From Actinomycetes bacterium (GTDB lineage: Bacteria; Actinomycetota; Acidimicrobiia; Acidimicrobiales; Palsa-688), in contig JAKBBA010000064.1 in the NCBI GenBank assembly GCA_021808665.1, positions 1 through 18,761 on the forward strand: a stretch of 18,761 nt of DNA, read 5' to 3'. How positions within the stretch are numbered: position 1 is the stretch's first letter; every line of letters begins with the position of its first letter. The notes under the pieces were generated by a model. That model was not told the DNA's origin. It worked only from the letters and a program-made list of their open reading frames with translations, and made no database searches. Positions 1 to 7,142 of this stretch are shown piece by piece. A program made the position numbers and the translations under genes.

Positions 1-378
1 CCCGAGTATCACGGAAAAGGTGCCGGCGCCGCGCAGGCCCACCGCCCGCGAGGTCCCGGTTGTCTCGTTGCGTTCGGACTTGTAGTGGCCTTCCACGTAC
101 GAACGCAGATCCCGCTCCCGTGTGTCCGCGCCGGCGGCCCGGTTGTAGGAGATCTTGTGGGCCGGCAGGAGCAATGTCGTGATGGCGTCGACCAGCGTCG
201 ACTTGCCTGAGCCGATGTCGCCGGTGAGGAGGGCGTTTCGCCCGTCGACGTCGAAGCTCCAGACGTCGCGATCGAACGTGCCCCAGTTGTAGACCTCGAG
301 CCGTTGGAGGCGACAGCCTGGGAGACGGTCGGACTGGGCCGACTCGAGGTCTATCATGTTGAACAGGGCCTGCGCCAT
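1..378 (-). CDS. jetC: JetC, Wadjet SMC-like ATPase (N-terminal part, cut by window edge)
   Basis: Partial gene: 126 codons are visible and the rest lies beyond base 1. The start ATG (378-376) overlaps the jetB stop by one base (TGATG), which indicates translational coupling. Residues about 25-50 resemble the N-terminal strand of SMC/SbcC-type ATPases (RLEVYNWGTFD). Residues 53-61 form a Walker A P-loop, GDIGSGKST. The next segment (LVDAITTLLLP, then a Tyr-Asn-rich stretch) fits the JetC/MksB family. In Wadjet, JetC is the motor subunit that works with JetA and JetB to extrude DNA loops, while JetD cuts the plasmid. Family members are about 1,100 residues long, so most of the coiled-coil arm and the Walker B and signature motifs cannot be checked here. 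The call rests on the P-loop together with the jetA and jetB neighbours. Confidence 0.88.
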   Translation of the reverse strand, partial: MAQALFNMIDLESAQSDRLPGCRLQRLEVYNWGTFDRDVWSFDVDGRNALLTGDIGSGKSTLVDAITTLLLPAHKISYNRAAGADTRERDLRSYVEGHYKSERNETTGTSRAVGLRGAGTFSVILG

Positions 379-998
379 CACTCGCCTCCCTCGTCGGCGC
401 GGACCCCGGCGAGCTGGTCTAGGTAGTCGTCCAGGCGGCGGTCGAGATCGGCCAGCCACTGGCCGTCGACGAAAGCCTTGATAATGCGGCGCACTTCGAA
501 CGCGTCCTCCTCGTTTCGCATCCGACGCAGGAAGCCCATTTCGACCACCCGGTTGATGTGCGAGTCGATGGTCTCGACGATGCGGGCTTCGTTGGAGGAT
601 TCCGGGAGATACAGGCGCAGCATCTCGATGATCTGATCCCGGCTGAGCACGAGGCGGGTGTCGGAGTTGCTGGCGTCGAACTCGGCCAGCCGTTTGCGCA
701 GCAAAGCTAGAAGGACACTGACGTGGAACGAAAGGGACCTCCGGGCCACCAGCCGGGGGAATCCAGGCTCGTCGTCGTTCTCCGGTCTGGTCTTGAGGTA
801 CGCATATCCCTCGGCCTCGTCCACTACCACGTTGAGCCCCATCACCGACACGTAGTCGCCGGCCTCCCTGCGAAGGCGGAGGAGCAAGCTCCAGGTCTGT
901 TCGTGGGTGTCACGGTAGACGGGACCCTTCAGCAGGTTGATCACCACCGACGACAGCTCAGCCGATGGAAGAGCTGGCGGTGAGAACGCTTCGCTCAT
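378..998 (-). CDS. jetB: JetB, Wadjet kite-like subunit (DUF4194)
   Basis: 206 residues, the usual size for DUF4194. The sequence shows the family layout: an N-terminal helix leading to NLLKGPVYRD, a central winged-helix-like block with VVDEAEGYAYLKTR, then PRLVARRSLSFHVSVLLALL, and a second winged-helix block (LPESSNEARIVETIDSHINRVVEMGFL). JetB is the MukE/MksE-like regulatory kite protein that bridges JetA and the JetC ATPase heads. The chosen ATG at 998 has a G-rich ribosome site (GGGGGG about 7 nt upstream) lying inside the end of jetA. The gene overlaps jetA by 41 nt and jetC by 1 nt, so the three form one operon. No lesion is visible. Confidence 0.9.
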   Translation of the reverse strand: MSEAFSPPALPSAELSSVVINLLKGPVYRDTHEQTWSLLLRLRREAGDYVSVMGLNVVVDEAEGYAYLKTRPENDDEPGFPRLVARRSLSFHVSVLLALLRKRLAEFDASNSDTRLVLSRDQIIEMLRLYLPESSNEARIVETIDSHINRVVEMGFLRRMRNEEDAFEVRRIIKAFVDGQWLADLDRRLDDYLDQLAGVRADEGGE

Positions 999-2436
999 GA
1001 GTCACCCCCCTCTGCCGGCTAAAGGTGACACGGGGCATGTCAACGATCCGCTCCACGTCGTCGTCGACCCAGCTGACCTGGTCACGATGCTCGGCGTCGA
1101 AGACGACCGCCACCCCGCTCTCCCCGAGCGACAGGTAGCCGATCAGTTCCGCCAGCCCCTGCTGGAGAGGGGCGGCCGCCACGACGTCACGCAGCCCAAC
1201 TTGCGGGCTCGGGCCCAGGGTTTCGAACACCCGCCGGACAAGATCTTCCCGGTCGATGTAGACCTGGTCCACCAGGGCGGTCGAGTCGAAATCGTCGCGG
1301 CCGGCGTCGGCCCGGCCGCTGGCGAGTGGGGTGACGGTGGGACGTCGGTAGAGCGGGCGTTCCATCGGAAGGTTGACCGACACTTTCGAGTCTTGCATGC
1401 TCATTTCCACAGGCGGGTCGCTTTGGTCTCGCAGCCGGAGGGCTTTGCCTTCGATGCTCCGCAGGAGGTCGAACACCCTCCGATTCTCTAGCCACACCTG
1501 GTCATCGAGGAACCGGCGCAGCTGCTCGGACAGCAAGCGCACCGTCGCCTGGGTCCGCTCGCTGGCGTCGATCCAGTCGTAGTGCACCCGCGAGAGCCGG
1601 TCGTCGCGGCCCACAATGTCGAGGGTCCGTACCCTTTCGAGCAGGTCTGTGAGCTCCTCTTGGCGACTGTGGGAGAGAAGGAAGTCGTAGAACGCCTGGA
1701 AGCTGCGTCCCTGGTCGGACTCGGCGATGCTGTTCCGGCTGCCCAGTACGCTGTCGAGGAGAGCGCCCTTGGATCCGGTCCAGCCGGCGATCTGCTGGCG
1801 GAGGTCCCGATCCAGGCGGCGGAAGTTCTCTTCCACCTCGCGAAAGTCGGCGAGGAGCTCCCGGGCCGTTTGAGCGAACTGCTGATAGCGGTCCCGCAGG
1901 CCGGCCGAGTCCAGCAGCGTCACGTCGCCGCGTTCCGCCCTGGCGATCTCCTCGTCGGTCTCGGCTCGACGACGACGAAGGTCGGCCAGTCGCCGTTCGG
2001 GGTCGTCGTCGGTTCCGTGCGCCATCTGGCGCAGCAACTCGAAGACGGTGTTGAGTCGCGATTCGGTGCCGACGAAGTCCCGGCCGCGCAGTTCCTCGAC
2101 CCAAAGGAGCGTCTTTTCTACTGCGGGCGAGATATCGTACCTGGGTTCGTCCGAACCGGGCGGGTAGTACTTGCGCAGCCATCCCCTTTCTGGAGCAGCC
2201 CAGTCGTCCAGGTAGGCTGCCGCCGTCTTGGGGAAGCGCTCTTCGCCGAGGCGCTCGTTGAGTGCGTACAACTCGTCGTCTAGGGCACTGGCTAGCTCGG
2301 TGGCCGGCAGGTCGGCGACGTTTCGCTCGACGAACACCCGACCGAGGAAGCTGAGCACCAGCGCGGCGTTCCCGGCCCGGACCAGGGCCCAGGCGGGGTT
2401 TCGCTCCCGAAGCTGCTCAATCTCGTCGTATTTCAT
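958..2436 (-). CDS. jetA: JetA, Wadjet kleisin-like subunit (DUF3375)
   Basis: 492 residues, the full length expected for DUF3375. Diagnostic segments include an N-terminal helix (EIEQLRERNPAWALVRAGNA), then around residues 86-128 WLRKYYPPGSDEPRYD and ISPAVEKTLLWVEELRGRDF followed by VGTESRL. Residues about 145-215 are charged and likely coiled coil (ERRLADLRRRRAETDEEIA). JetA acts as the kleisin/MksF-like subunit that closes the SMC ring in the Wadjet complex, which restricts circular plasmids in the cytoplasm. It is the first gene of the operon. The ATG at 2436 has only a weak ribosome site (TTGAGAC). A sigma70-like promoter lies about 60 nt upstream. It is intact, with no internal stop. 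Confidence 0.92.
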   Translation of the reverse strand: MKYDEIEQLRERNPAWALVRAGNAALVLSFLGRVFVERNVADLPATELASALDDELYALNERLGEERFPKTAAAYLDDWAAPERGWLRKYYPPGSDEPRYDISPAVEKTLLWVEELRGRDFVGTESRLNTVFELLRQMAHGTDDDPERRLADLRRRRAETDEEIARAERGDVTLLDSAGLRDRYQQFAQTARELLADFREVEENFRRLDRDLRQQIAGWTGSKGALLDSVLGSRNSIAESDQGRSFQAFYDFLLSHSRQEELTDLLERVRTLDIVGRDDRLSRVHYDWIDASERTQATVRLLSEQLRRFLDDQVWLENRRVFDLLRSIEGKALRLRDQSDPPVEMSMQDSKVSVNLPMERPLYRRPTVTPLASGRADAGRDDFDSTALVDQVYIDREDLVRRVFETLGPSPQVGLRDVVAAAPLQQGLAELIGYLSLGESGVAVVFDAEHRDQVSWVDDDVERIVDMPRVTFSRQRGVTHERSVLTASSSIG

Positions 2437-2496
2437 GTCTCAAGAGTCGTGCGAGCCGACCTCTCCTTCTTCGGGTTCCCATGGGGGACGCCATCG

Positions 2497-2525
2497 AGGA
2501 TACGACAGGGATGAGACAGTGTTAA
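2497..2525 (-). promoter_or_regulatory. sigma70-like promoter of the jetABC operon
   Basis: Read on the minus strand, TTAACA (2525-2520) is followed after exactly 17 nt by TATCCT (2502-2497). These match the -35 and -10 consensus at 5/6 and 4/6 positions. Transcription would start near 2490 and leave a leader of about 55 nt before the jetA ATG at 2436. The call comes from motif match and position only. Confidence 0.55.
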
Positions 2526-2590
2526 GCGATCCACCCGCCCAGCTGGCAGACGGCTTGCGCGGGCACAGTTCGATAGGCCCCCTCGCCTTG

Positions 2591-2610
2591 GTCACGTTCG
2601 GTCACGCTCG
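2591..2610. repeat. perfectly abutting 10-bp direct repeat in the jetA/lipoprotein divergent region
   Basis: GTCACGTTCG is immediately followed by GTCACGCTCG, with one mismatch. It sits between the jetA promoter and the lipoprotein start. A 10-bp period puts both copies on the same face of the helix, which suits a dimeric or cooperative regulator, but no specific regulator is recognised. Confidence 0.4.
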
Positions 2611-2684
2611 CCGGGCGGCGGATCCTCGCAAGTTCCTGATCGGTTGCTAACACTTCTGTGATCTTTGTGTCTCAGGATCGTTGC

Positions 2685-3896
2685 GTGGACACAGTGGCGA
2701 GGTCACGCTGGATCGGGACGCTGGCGGCGGTAGCGGCGGGCGTCGTGCTGGTCGCCGGGTGCCATGGTAGTGCTGTCTCAGCGTTGAAGGCGCCGGGCAG
2801 TGGGACACCGAAGCAAACCGTCCCCCCATCTACGGCACCCCAGGGGACCTCGGGGACTTCGACAACCTCGGGGGTCTCTGGGACTTCAGGGGAGAAGGCG
2901 CCTCTTAACGGGCTCCTCGACATGGGGATCCAAACCCCTTATCAGACCGGTCAACCGTTCCCTGTGGCCGACCCGAGCTCGCTCGACGCCTACGCAGGAG
3001 ACTTCAGCGGGATCGTCGTCAACGAGTCGTGGTCCCAGCTGGAGCCGTCCCCGGGCGTGGAGAACTGGGCGCCCCTCGACCAGTCCCTGGCCGCAGTCTC
3101 CGCCTGGAACGCCGCCCACCCCGCGACACCTCTTGGCGTCAAGCTGAGGATCTTCGCCGGCTACAGCGCTCCGGCCTGGGTTGTCTCTCAGTCCGGTCCG
3201 ACTGTGACCGTCCAGACCAAGGGGGGCACCAAAGTCCTCGGGGAGTGGTGGACCACACCGTTCCGCCAGGATTGGAGCGCATTTCAGCACGCCCTGGCCG
3301 AACGCTACGACCCCAACCCGCTCGTGCGGGCGGTGTCTGTGTCGTCATGTTCGAGCAGCACAGGCGAACCGTTCGTCGTGAGCGGCGCGATCTCATCCCA
3401 GCGGGCGCTCGCCGCCGCCGGTTGGACGCCGCAGTTGCAAGAGACCTGCTTGCAGGGAGCGCTGTCGGACTACTCGGGATGGACGCACACGCAGATCACC
3501 TTCGCCATCAACCCGTTAGGGACGCATTCAGGTCCTGACGTGGCGTTCATGGACCAGGTCATGCAGGCATGCGTCGGATCCCACGCAGCGGGCGGACCGG
3601 AGTGCATTGTCGGCAACAACGACCTGTCTCCCACCGCCCCGTCCGGCAAGACCGGACCCTCCTACGCCGAGATCGCCGCCCTCAAGCCCACTAACGCATC
3701 AGGGTCCGGCGTGTACTTCCAAACCGGCGGCCCGACCGTCGACTGCCCAACCATGTCGACAGCTACAACCTACCACGCCACTTCAGTAGAACTCTGGCCC
3801 CCCAACGGCCACTACCCAGGGTTCTCCGCTGTACCGACAGCCACCCTCAAAACATGGAACCAGACGCTCATCAACGGCGCAACGATCACCTGCTAA
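2685..3896 (+). CDS. secreted lipoprotein with glycoside-hydrolase-like barrel domain
   Basis: The start chosen is GTG 2685, preceded by AGGA at 7 nt. An upstream in-frame GTG at 2658 would add nine residues before a normal signal peptide. From 2685 the protein has 403 residues: positive residues (RSR), a hydrophobic core (LAAVAAGVVL) and a lipobox LVAGC with Cys26 as the lipidation site. A Pro/Thr/Ser/Gly-rich linker follows to about residue 75. The rest resembles a clan-A (beta/alpha)8 glycosidase: a strand with NESWSQLEPSPGVENW, then VKLRIFAGYSAPAWV, a Glu near the middle (SSSTGEP, Glu228) and a second Glu near the end (VELWP, Glu369). These two Glu residues could be the acid and the nucleophile, but that is inference. 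It would act at the cell surface. The glycan substrate and family number are not known. It is transcribed divergently from the Wadjet operon. Confidence 0.75.
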   Translation: MDTVARSRWIGTLAAVAAGVVLVAGCHGSAVSALKAPGSGTPKQTVPPSTAPQGTSGTSTTSGVSGTSGEKAPLNGLLDMGIQTPYQTGQPFPVADPSSLDAYAGDFSGIVVNESWSQLEPSPGVENWAPLDQSLAAVSAWNAAHPATPLGVKLRIFAGYSAPAWVVSQSGPTVTVQTKGGTKVLGEWWTTPFRQDWSAFQHALAERYDPNPLVRAVSVSSCSSSTGEPFVVSGAISSQRALAAAGWTPQLQETCLQGALSDYSGWTHTQITFAINPLGTHSGPDVAFMDQVMQACVGSHAAGGPECIVGNNDLSPTAPSGKTGPSYAEIAALKPTNASGSGVYFQTGGPTVDCPTMSTATTYHATSVELWPPNGHYPGFSAVPTATLKTWNQTLINGATITC

Positions 3897-3958
3897 ACCC
3901 GCCACCCAAGCGAAGTGAAACGAACCCACACGACGAGTGAGCCGTCGGCGACAAAGTG

Positions 3959-3978
3959 GGGCCTCTGCGAGGCTTTTG
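3959..3978 (+). terminator. rho-independent terminator-like hairpin after the lipoprotein gene
   Basis: A perfect 5-bp stem, GCCTC (3961-3965) and GAGGC (3969-3973), with a TGC loop is followed at once by TTTT. It lies 65 nt past the lipoprotein stop. The stem and the T run are both short, so efficiency is uncertain. Confidence 0.5.
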
Positions 3979-4239
3979 GCCTCTCCTGCTACTTTCGTTG
4001 GTAGGAGGATCGAACAGACGTGCGATGTGACGCTGAGGTCACGCAGTCGACCGAGATGGGGTGGTGGACAACACGGCTTCACGCTGGGAGCCCGAGAGCG
4101 ACGAGGAGTACGAGGCGGAGAGCGAGCACCCCTTTGGGTTGTGATCGCGACGCGTAGTTGCTCTTTCATCAGCTACGCGCGGCAGAGCTTGGTGTTGACC
4201 GTGGCGGATCCAGGCGAGCTTTCGTTCCTGGCGAGGGGT

Positions 4240-4540
4240 CAAGTCCTCGCGATTGCGCCACGGCGCATACCGACAGCAGGGCGGCTCGGTACATTTTCAT
4301 GACGAAGACGACCTCGAACGGTGCGCCCAGGACGACCAGGCGCGGGTGGTCCATCAATATGTCGTGGCCGTCGAGCTCGGCGGTGGGGGGAAGGAACATG
4401 AAGGCGTTGTCGTTCAGCCAGCCGGCGGGTCGCTCAGAGTGTCGTGACCGTTGGCTGCTGTGTTTAGCAATGCCGCAGGGGTCAGCAGAGCGAACTCCGT
4501 GTCATGAGCAAATATCGCATCGACTCCTGAATGAGGACGG
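4240..4540 (-). pseudogene. frameshifted remnant of a DUF6036-type nucleotidyltransferase
   Basis: Three pieces in two minus-strand frames line up in order with the nucleotidyltransferase-like family often annotated DUF6036. The first piece (about 4527-4417) reads GVDAIFAHDTEF, matching the family's DVDAIF strand. It is shifted out of frame at about 4420 and ends in TGA (4416-4414). The second piece (about 4423-4300) reads GWLNDNAFMFLPP and then HPRLVVLGAPFEVVFVMKMY, matching the family's WLND, 'HPGLRV..ASP' and 'LLAMKL' blocks. The third piece (4257-4240) reads RNREDL, matching the RDRDDL motif. At least two frameshifts separate them, and the N-terminal GxG catalytic part and any real start are missing. 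Intact relatives are often toxin-antitoxin or abortive-infection components. The remnant is probably non-functional. Confidence 0.6.
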
Positions 4541-4591
4541 CTTGAGTCAGTAGCGTACGGGGTCGACGCTCATGACAGAGAGGTTTGGACC

Positions 4592-5575
4592 GTGGGACCA
4601 AGGCAGTCTTCGATCGTGACGGCGTTGGCAGGCGCAAGTTGCATCGCTGCTTCCGCTGTCCTCGTCCGCCTGTCTGGGTCGTCGGCCACCGCAGCCGCCC
4701 TCTTGCGGTGCGCCTTCGCGCTTCCGCTGCTTGGACTGCTGGTCCTCGTCGACCGACGTCGCCCTGGGAGGATGGCGATGACGACGCGTGCAAAGTGGCT
4801 GGCGCGCCTGTCGGGAGTGTTACTCGCTGGGGACCTCGTCGTGTGGGCCCATGCCATAGCTGCTGTCGGCGCAGGTTTGGCCACGGTCCTCGGCAACCTC
4901 CAGGTGCTCCTGGTTGCCGGCCTGGCGTGGGCGGTGCTTCGAGAGCGACCGGACCGGTCGCTGCTCGTGGCACTACCGGTCATGTTTGCCGGCGTTGCAC
5001 TCGTCGGAGGTGTCGCCGGCTCCGGGACCTACGGTGCCCACCCGGCCCGGGGCGTTGTCTTCGGTATCGGGACTTCGATCCTCTACGCCGGGTACATACT
5101 CATCCTGCGCCAGGCTATGTCGCCCCAGATGGTGAGCGCCCCTCGAGGTGGGATTGGCGTCGTACGTCCGCTCTACGAGGCGACGCTGGGAGCTACCGGT
5201 GGAGCAGCCGTGCTCGCTGTAACCGCAGGCGACTTCCGAATCGGCGGCGCAGCCGCCGTCGGCTGGCTGGCGCTTCTTGCCGTGACCTCACAAGTCGTCG
5301 GCTGGCTGCTGATCTCGCTGTCCCTGCCCAAGCTCCCAGCGGCACTTACCAGCATGCTGCTGCTCGTCCAGCCGGTCGGTGCGATCGCCCTCGGCGCCGT
5401 GATATTCGGGGAGAGCCCCTCACTTGACCAACTCGGCGGGGTCGGGCTCATCCTCTGCGCGGTCGTCGTCGCTACGGCCGGCCGCCCGATCTCAGACTCG
5501 ATGACCAAGCGGCGCCGCCCCGCCCCCGCCCTTTTTAGAACGCCAGACGAGCACGACGCGCCGCTTAGCGCATGA
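4592..5575 (+). CDS. EamA/DMT-family transporter
   Basis: 327 residues, a normal length for a ten-helix drug/metabolite transporter with two EamA repeats. GTG 4592 is preceded by GAGAGG at about 8 nt. Hydrophobic segments begin at residue 8. Recognisable family blocks are TAAALLRCAFALPLLGLLVL (helix 2), AVGAGLATVLGNLQVLLVAG (helices 3-4), and in the second repeat PAALTSMLLLVQPVGAIALG with FGESPSLDQLGGVGLIL. The C-terminal tail (RRRPAPALFRTPDEHD) is polar and likely cytoplasmic. Such inner-membrane proteins export or import small metabolites, but the substrate cannot be inferred. It stands alone between two pseudogenes. It may once have served the lost neighbour pathway, but that is speculation. 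Confidence 0.88.
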   Translation: MGPRQSSIVTALAGASCIAASAVLVRLSGSSATAAALLRCAFALPLLGLLVLVDRRRPGRMAMTTRAKWLARLSGVLLAGDLVVWAHAIAAVGAGLATVLGNLQVLLVAGLAWAVLRERPDRSLLVALPVMFAGVALVGGVAGSGTYGAHPARGVVFGIGTSILYAGYILILRQAMSPQMVSAPRGGIGVVRPLYEATLGATGGAAVLAVTAGDFRIGGAAAVGWLALLAVTSQVVGWLLISLSLPKLPAALTSMLLLVQPVGAIALGAVIFGESPSLDQLGGVGLILCAVVVATAGRPISDSMTKRRRPAPALFRTPDEHDAPLSA

Positions 5576-5604
5576 GGTTCACGGTTCGGGGTGGTGGAAC
5601 TCCT

Positions 5605-6250
5605 TCACCCCGTCGAAGAGGGCGTAGGTGTCCAGAGGCGTGTCGGCGCCAACCAGGCGTCCGGGGCTAGGGTGGCCAGCTCCATGATCCGCGCGTCGGG
5701 TTGCATGTGACGTTGGTGGGGACCCCACGCGTCGCCGCAGATCAGGTTGTTGTAGTCGGCTCCGAATGTCCGCTTGTGCAGGATCGACAGGTGGTAGAAG
5801 TCGAGGTAACCGTCTTATGCCAATTTCCAGTTCGAGCCGCGAAGCGCTACTCGACCGACGTACTGGCAGGCTCCTAAGGCGTGTTCTTCGAGCATGGAGG
5901 TGTGACCGCACAGGAAGGCGTCCACGTCGAAGGGCATCTCCGGAACCGTCCCGCCGAATATCAACCCAGCCCGTTCCGCCACCGGCAGCGGGGTGAGACC
6001 TTTGCAGGAGGTGTCCAGGTCCCCGAATCTCTCCCGTTGGAAGACGCCGGCGAGATCGCCCTTGTTGTCGTACACCCAGGCGTGGTAAGGGCAAGTGAAT
6101 CTTCTAGCAGTACCCGTGCCGCTTTCCACGACGGCAGCGCCCCTGCCAGGTGAACCAACCGACTCGCCCGTCCGGCTCTGTTACTCGAACCGTGCCATCG
6201 GATTCGGGTTCGTAGTGTGAACCGTAAAGCGGATGGTCCAAGCCGGCCAT
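5605..6250 (-). pseudogene. Rieske non-haem iron oxygenase large subunit, disrupted
   Basis: The original start survives: ATG at 6250 with an AAGGGGG ribosome site, coding MAGLDHPLYGSHYEPES and then GRVGWFTWQG before a stop at 6106-6104. In the next frame (6129-5815) follows the second half of a Rieske motif, CPYHAWVYDNKGDL, then GTVPEMPFDVDAF and GSNWKLA ending in TAA (5817-5815). Continuing past that stop in the same frame is the catalytic iron site DGYLDFYHLSILHKRTFG, running to a stop at 5607-5605. Three lesions are therefore visible: loss of the first Cys-x-His Rieske half with a frameshift near 6110, an in-frame nonsense codon just before the catalytic Asp/His/His site, and loss of the C-terminal part of the catalytic domain. 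Intact relatives hydroxylate aromatic or alicyclic rings. This copy cannot make an active enzyme. Confidence 0.85.
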
Positions 6251-6419
6251 TTCAGGGCCCCCTTAAGGTGAGATATTGATCAGATAGTAAGTTTCTTGGG
6301 TCGGCGAATCAAGCGCTGGAGTAGGGACTTTCGGCCCTATTTTGGGCCCGGTCGAACGGGTTATCGGGCCGGTCAGGAAAGCGGGCACTCTCCGGTTCCC
6401 ATTTTCCTAGCATGGCTAC

Positions 6420-7142
6420 ATGGATTTGGGACTGAAAGATCGGGTGACACTCGTTACCGCAGGATCTGCGGGCCTGGGCTACGCGGCGGCGGCGGCGTTC
6501 GCGGGAGAGGGTGCACGGGTGGCGATCACCGGCCGCAAACCTCGAACCTTGGAGGCAGCAGCGCAGCGTCTACGCGTGGACACGGGAGCAGAGGTGCTCG
6601 AACTGGCCGGTGACATCACCGACGCGGCGGAACCCGCCCGGGTCGTTGAAGCCGTCGTAGGCGCTTTCGGACGTCTGGACGTGCTCGTAGCCAACGCGGG
6701 CGGTCCCCCGCCGGGTCGGGCTCTCGAAGTCACCGACGAGCAGATCCTCGCTGCGATCAACGCCAACCTGCTGAGCACGGTACGCCTGGTGCGGGCTGCT
6801 ACCCCCTACCTGGCGGCCAGCGGTCAGGGTCGCATCTGCGCGATCACGAGCGCTTCGGTGGTCCAGCCGATACCGGAACTTTCCTTGTCTAACCTATCCC
6901 GGGTCGGCCTGTGGGGTTGGGCGAAGACCGCGGCGCAGGAGCTCGTGGGCAGCGGCGTGACACTCAACTTGATATGCCCGGGAGTGCACGCCACCGAACG
7001 CATGACTTCTCTGGGCATGTCGGGCCGGGCGGGAGACCCAGCGGATTTCGGCAGGGCCGTCGCATTCCTTTGCTCCTCGTCGGCTGCCTATATCACCGGC
7101 ACCACGCTGGTGGTCGACGGCGGGAGGACAGTCGGCCTGTGA
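6420..7142 (+). CDS. SDR-fold protein lacking the canonical catalytic tetrad
   Basis: 240 residues, typical of short-chain dehydrogenase/reductases. It begins with a Rossmann strand and a cofactor loop TAGSAGLG (residues 13-20), where the usual TGxxxGxG has Ala in place of the first Gly. The NAG motif is at 91-93, a catalytic-type Ser near 144 (ITSAS), and the C-terminal AYITGTTLVVDGGRTVGL is standard. In place of YxxxK it has SNLSR (157-161), so both catalytic Tyr and Lys are replaced. This pattern is known from the 'BKR-like SDR-like' group, whose activity is uncertain. The ATG at 6420 has no clear Shine-Dalgarno and might be leaderless. It is transcribed toward the P450 operon and its last 55 bases overlap the P450 gene tail-to-tail. 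Confidence 0.85.
   Translation: MDLGLKDRVTLVTAGSAGLGYAAAAAFAGEGARVAITGRKPRTLEAAAQRLRVDTGAEVLELAGDITDAAEPARVVEAVVGAFGRLDVLVANAGGPPPGRALEVTDEQILAAINANLLSTVRLVRAATPYLAASGQGRICAITSASVVQPIPELSLSNLSRVGLWGWAKTAAQELVGSGVTLNLICPGVHATERMTSLGMSGRAGDPADFGRAVAFLCSSSAAYITGTTLVVDGGRTVGL

Larger units (their letters stand above)
3897..4591. other. 695-bp stretch without an intact gene
   Basis: This interval separates the lipoprotein gene from the EamA transporter. It holds the terminator-like hairpin near 3960 and, on the minus strand, the broken nucleotidyltransferase remnant at 4240-4540. Between about 3980 and 4240 I see open frames on both strands, but none has a recognisable protein motif. The simplest reading is decayed, formerly coding DNA. 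Confidence 0.6.

Noticed and set aside
1502..2182. Long minus-strand frame inside jetA
   Set aside because: Arg/Pro-rich out-of-frame shadow of DUF3375, with no family motif.
2658..2684. Earlier GTG start of the lipoprotein
   Set aside because: It adds nine residues ahead of a normal signal peptide, while GTG 2685 has AGGA at the right distance.
3783..4169. Minus-strand ORF in the gap after the lipoprotein
   Set aside because: It runs antisense into the lipoprotein end, has no motif and no convincing ribosome site.
4585..5427. 280-codon plus-strand frame overlapping the EamA gene
   Set aside because: Arg-rich and motif-free; the overlapping frame shows clear EamA helices.
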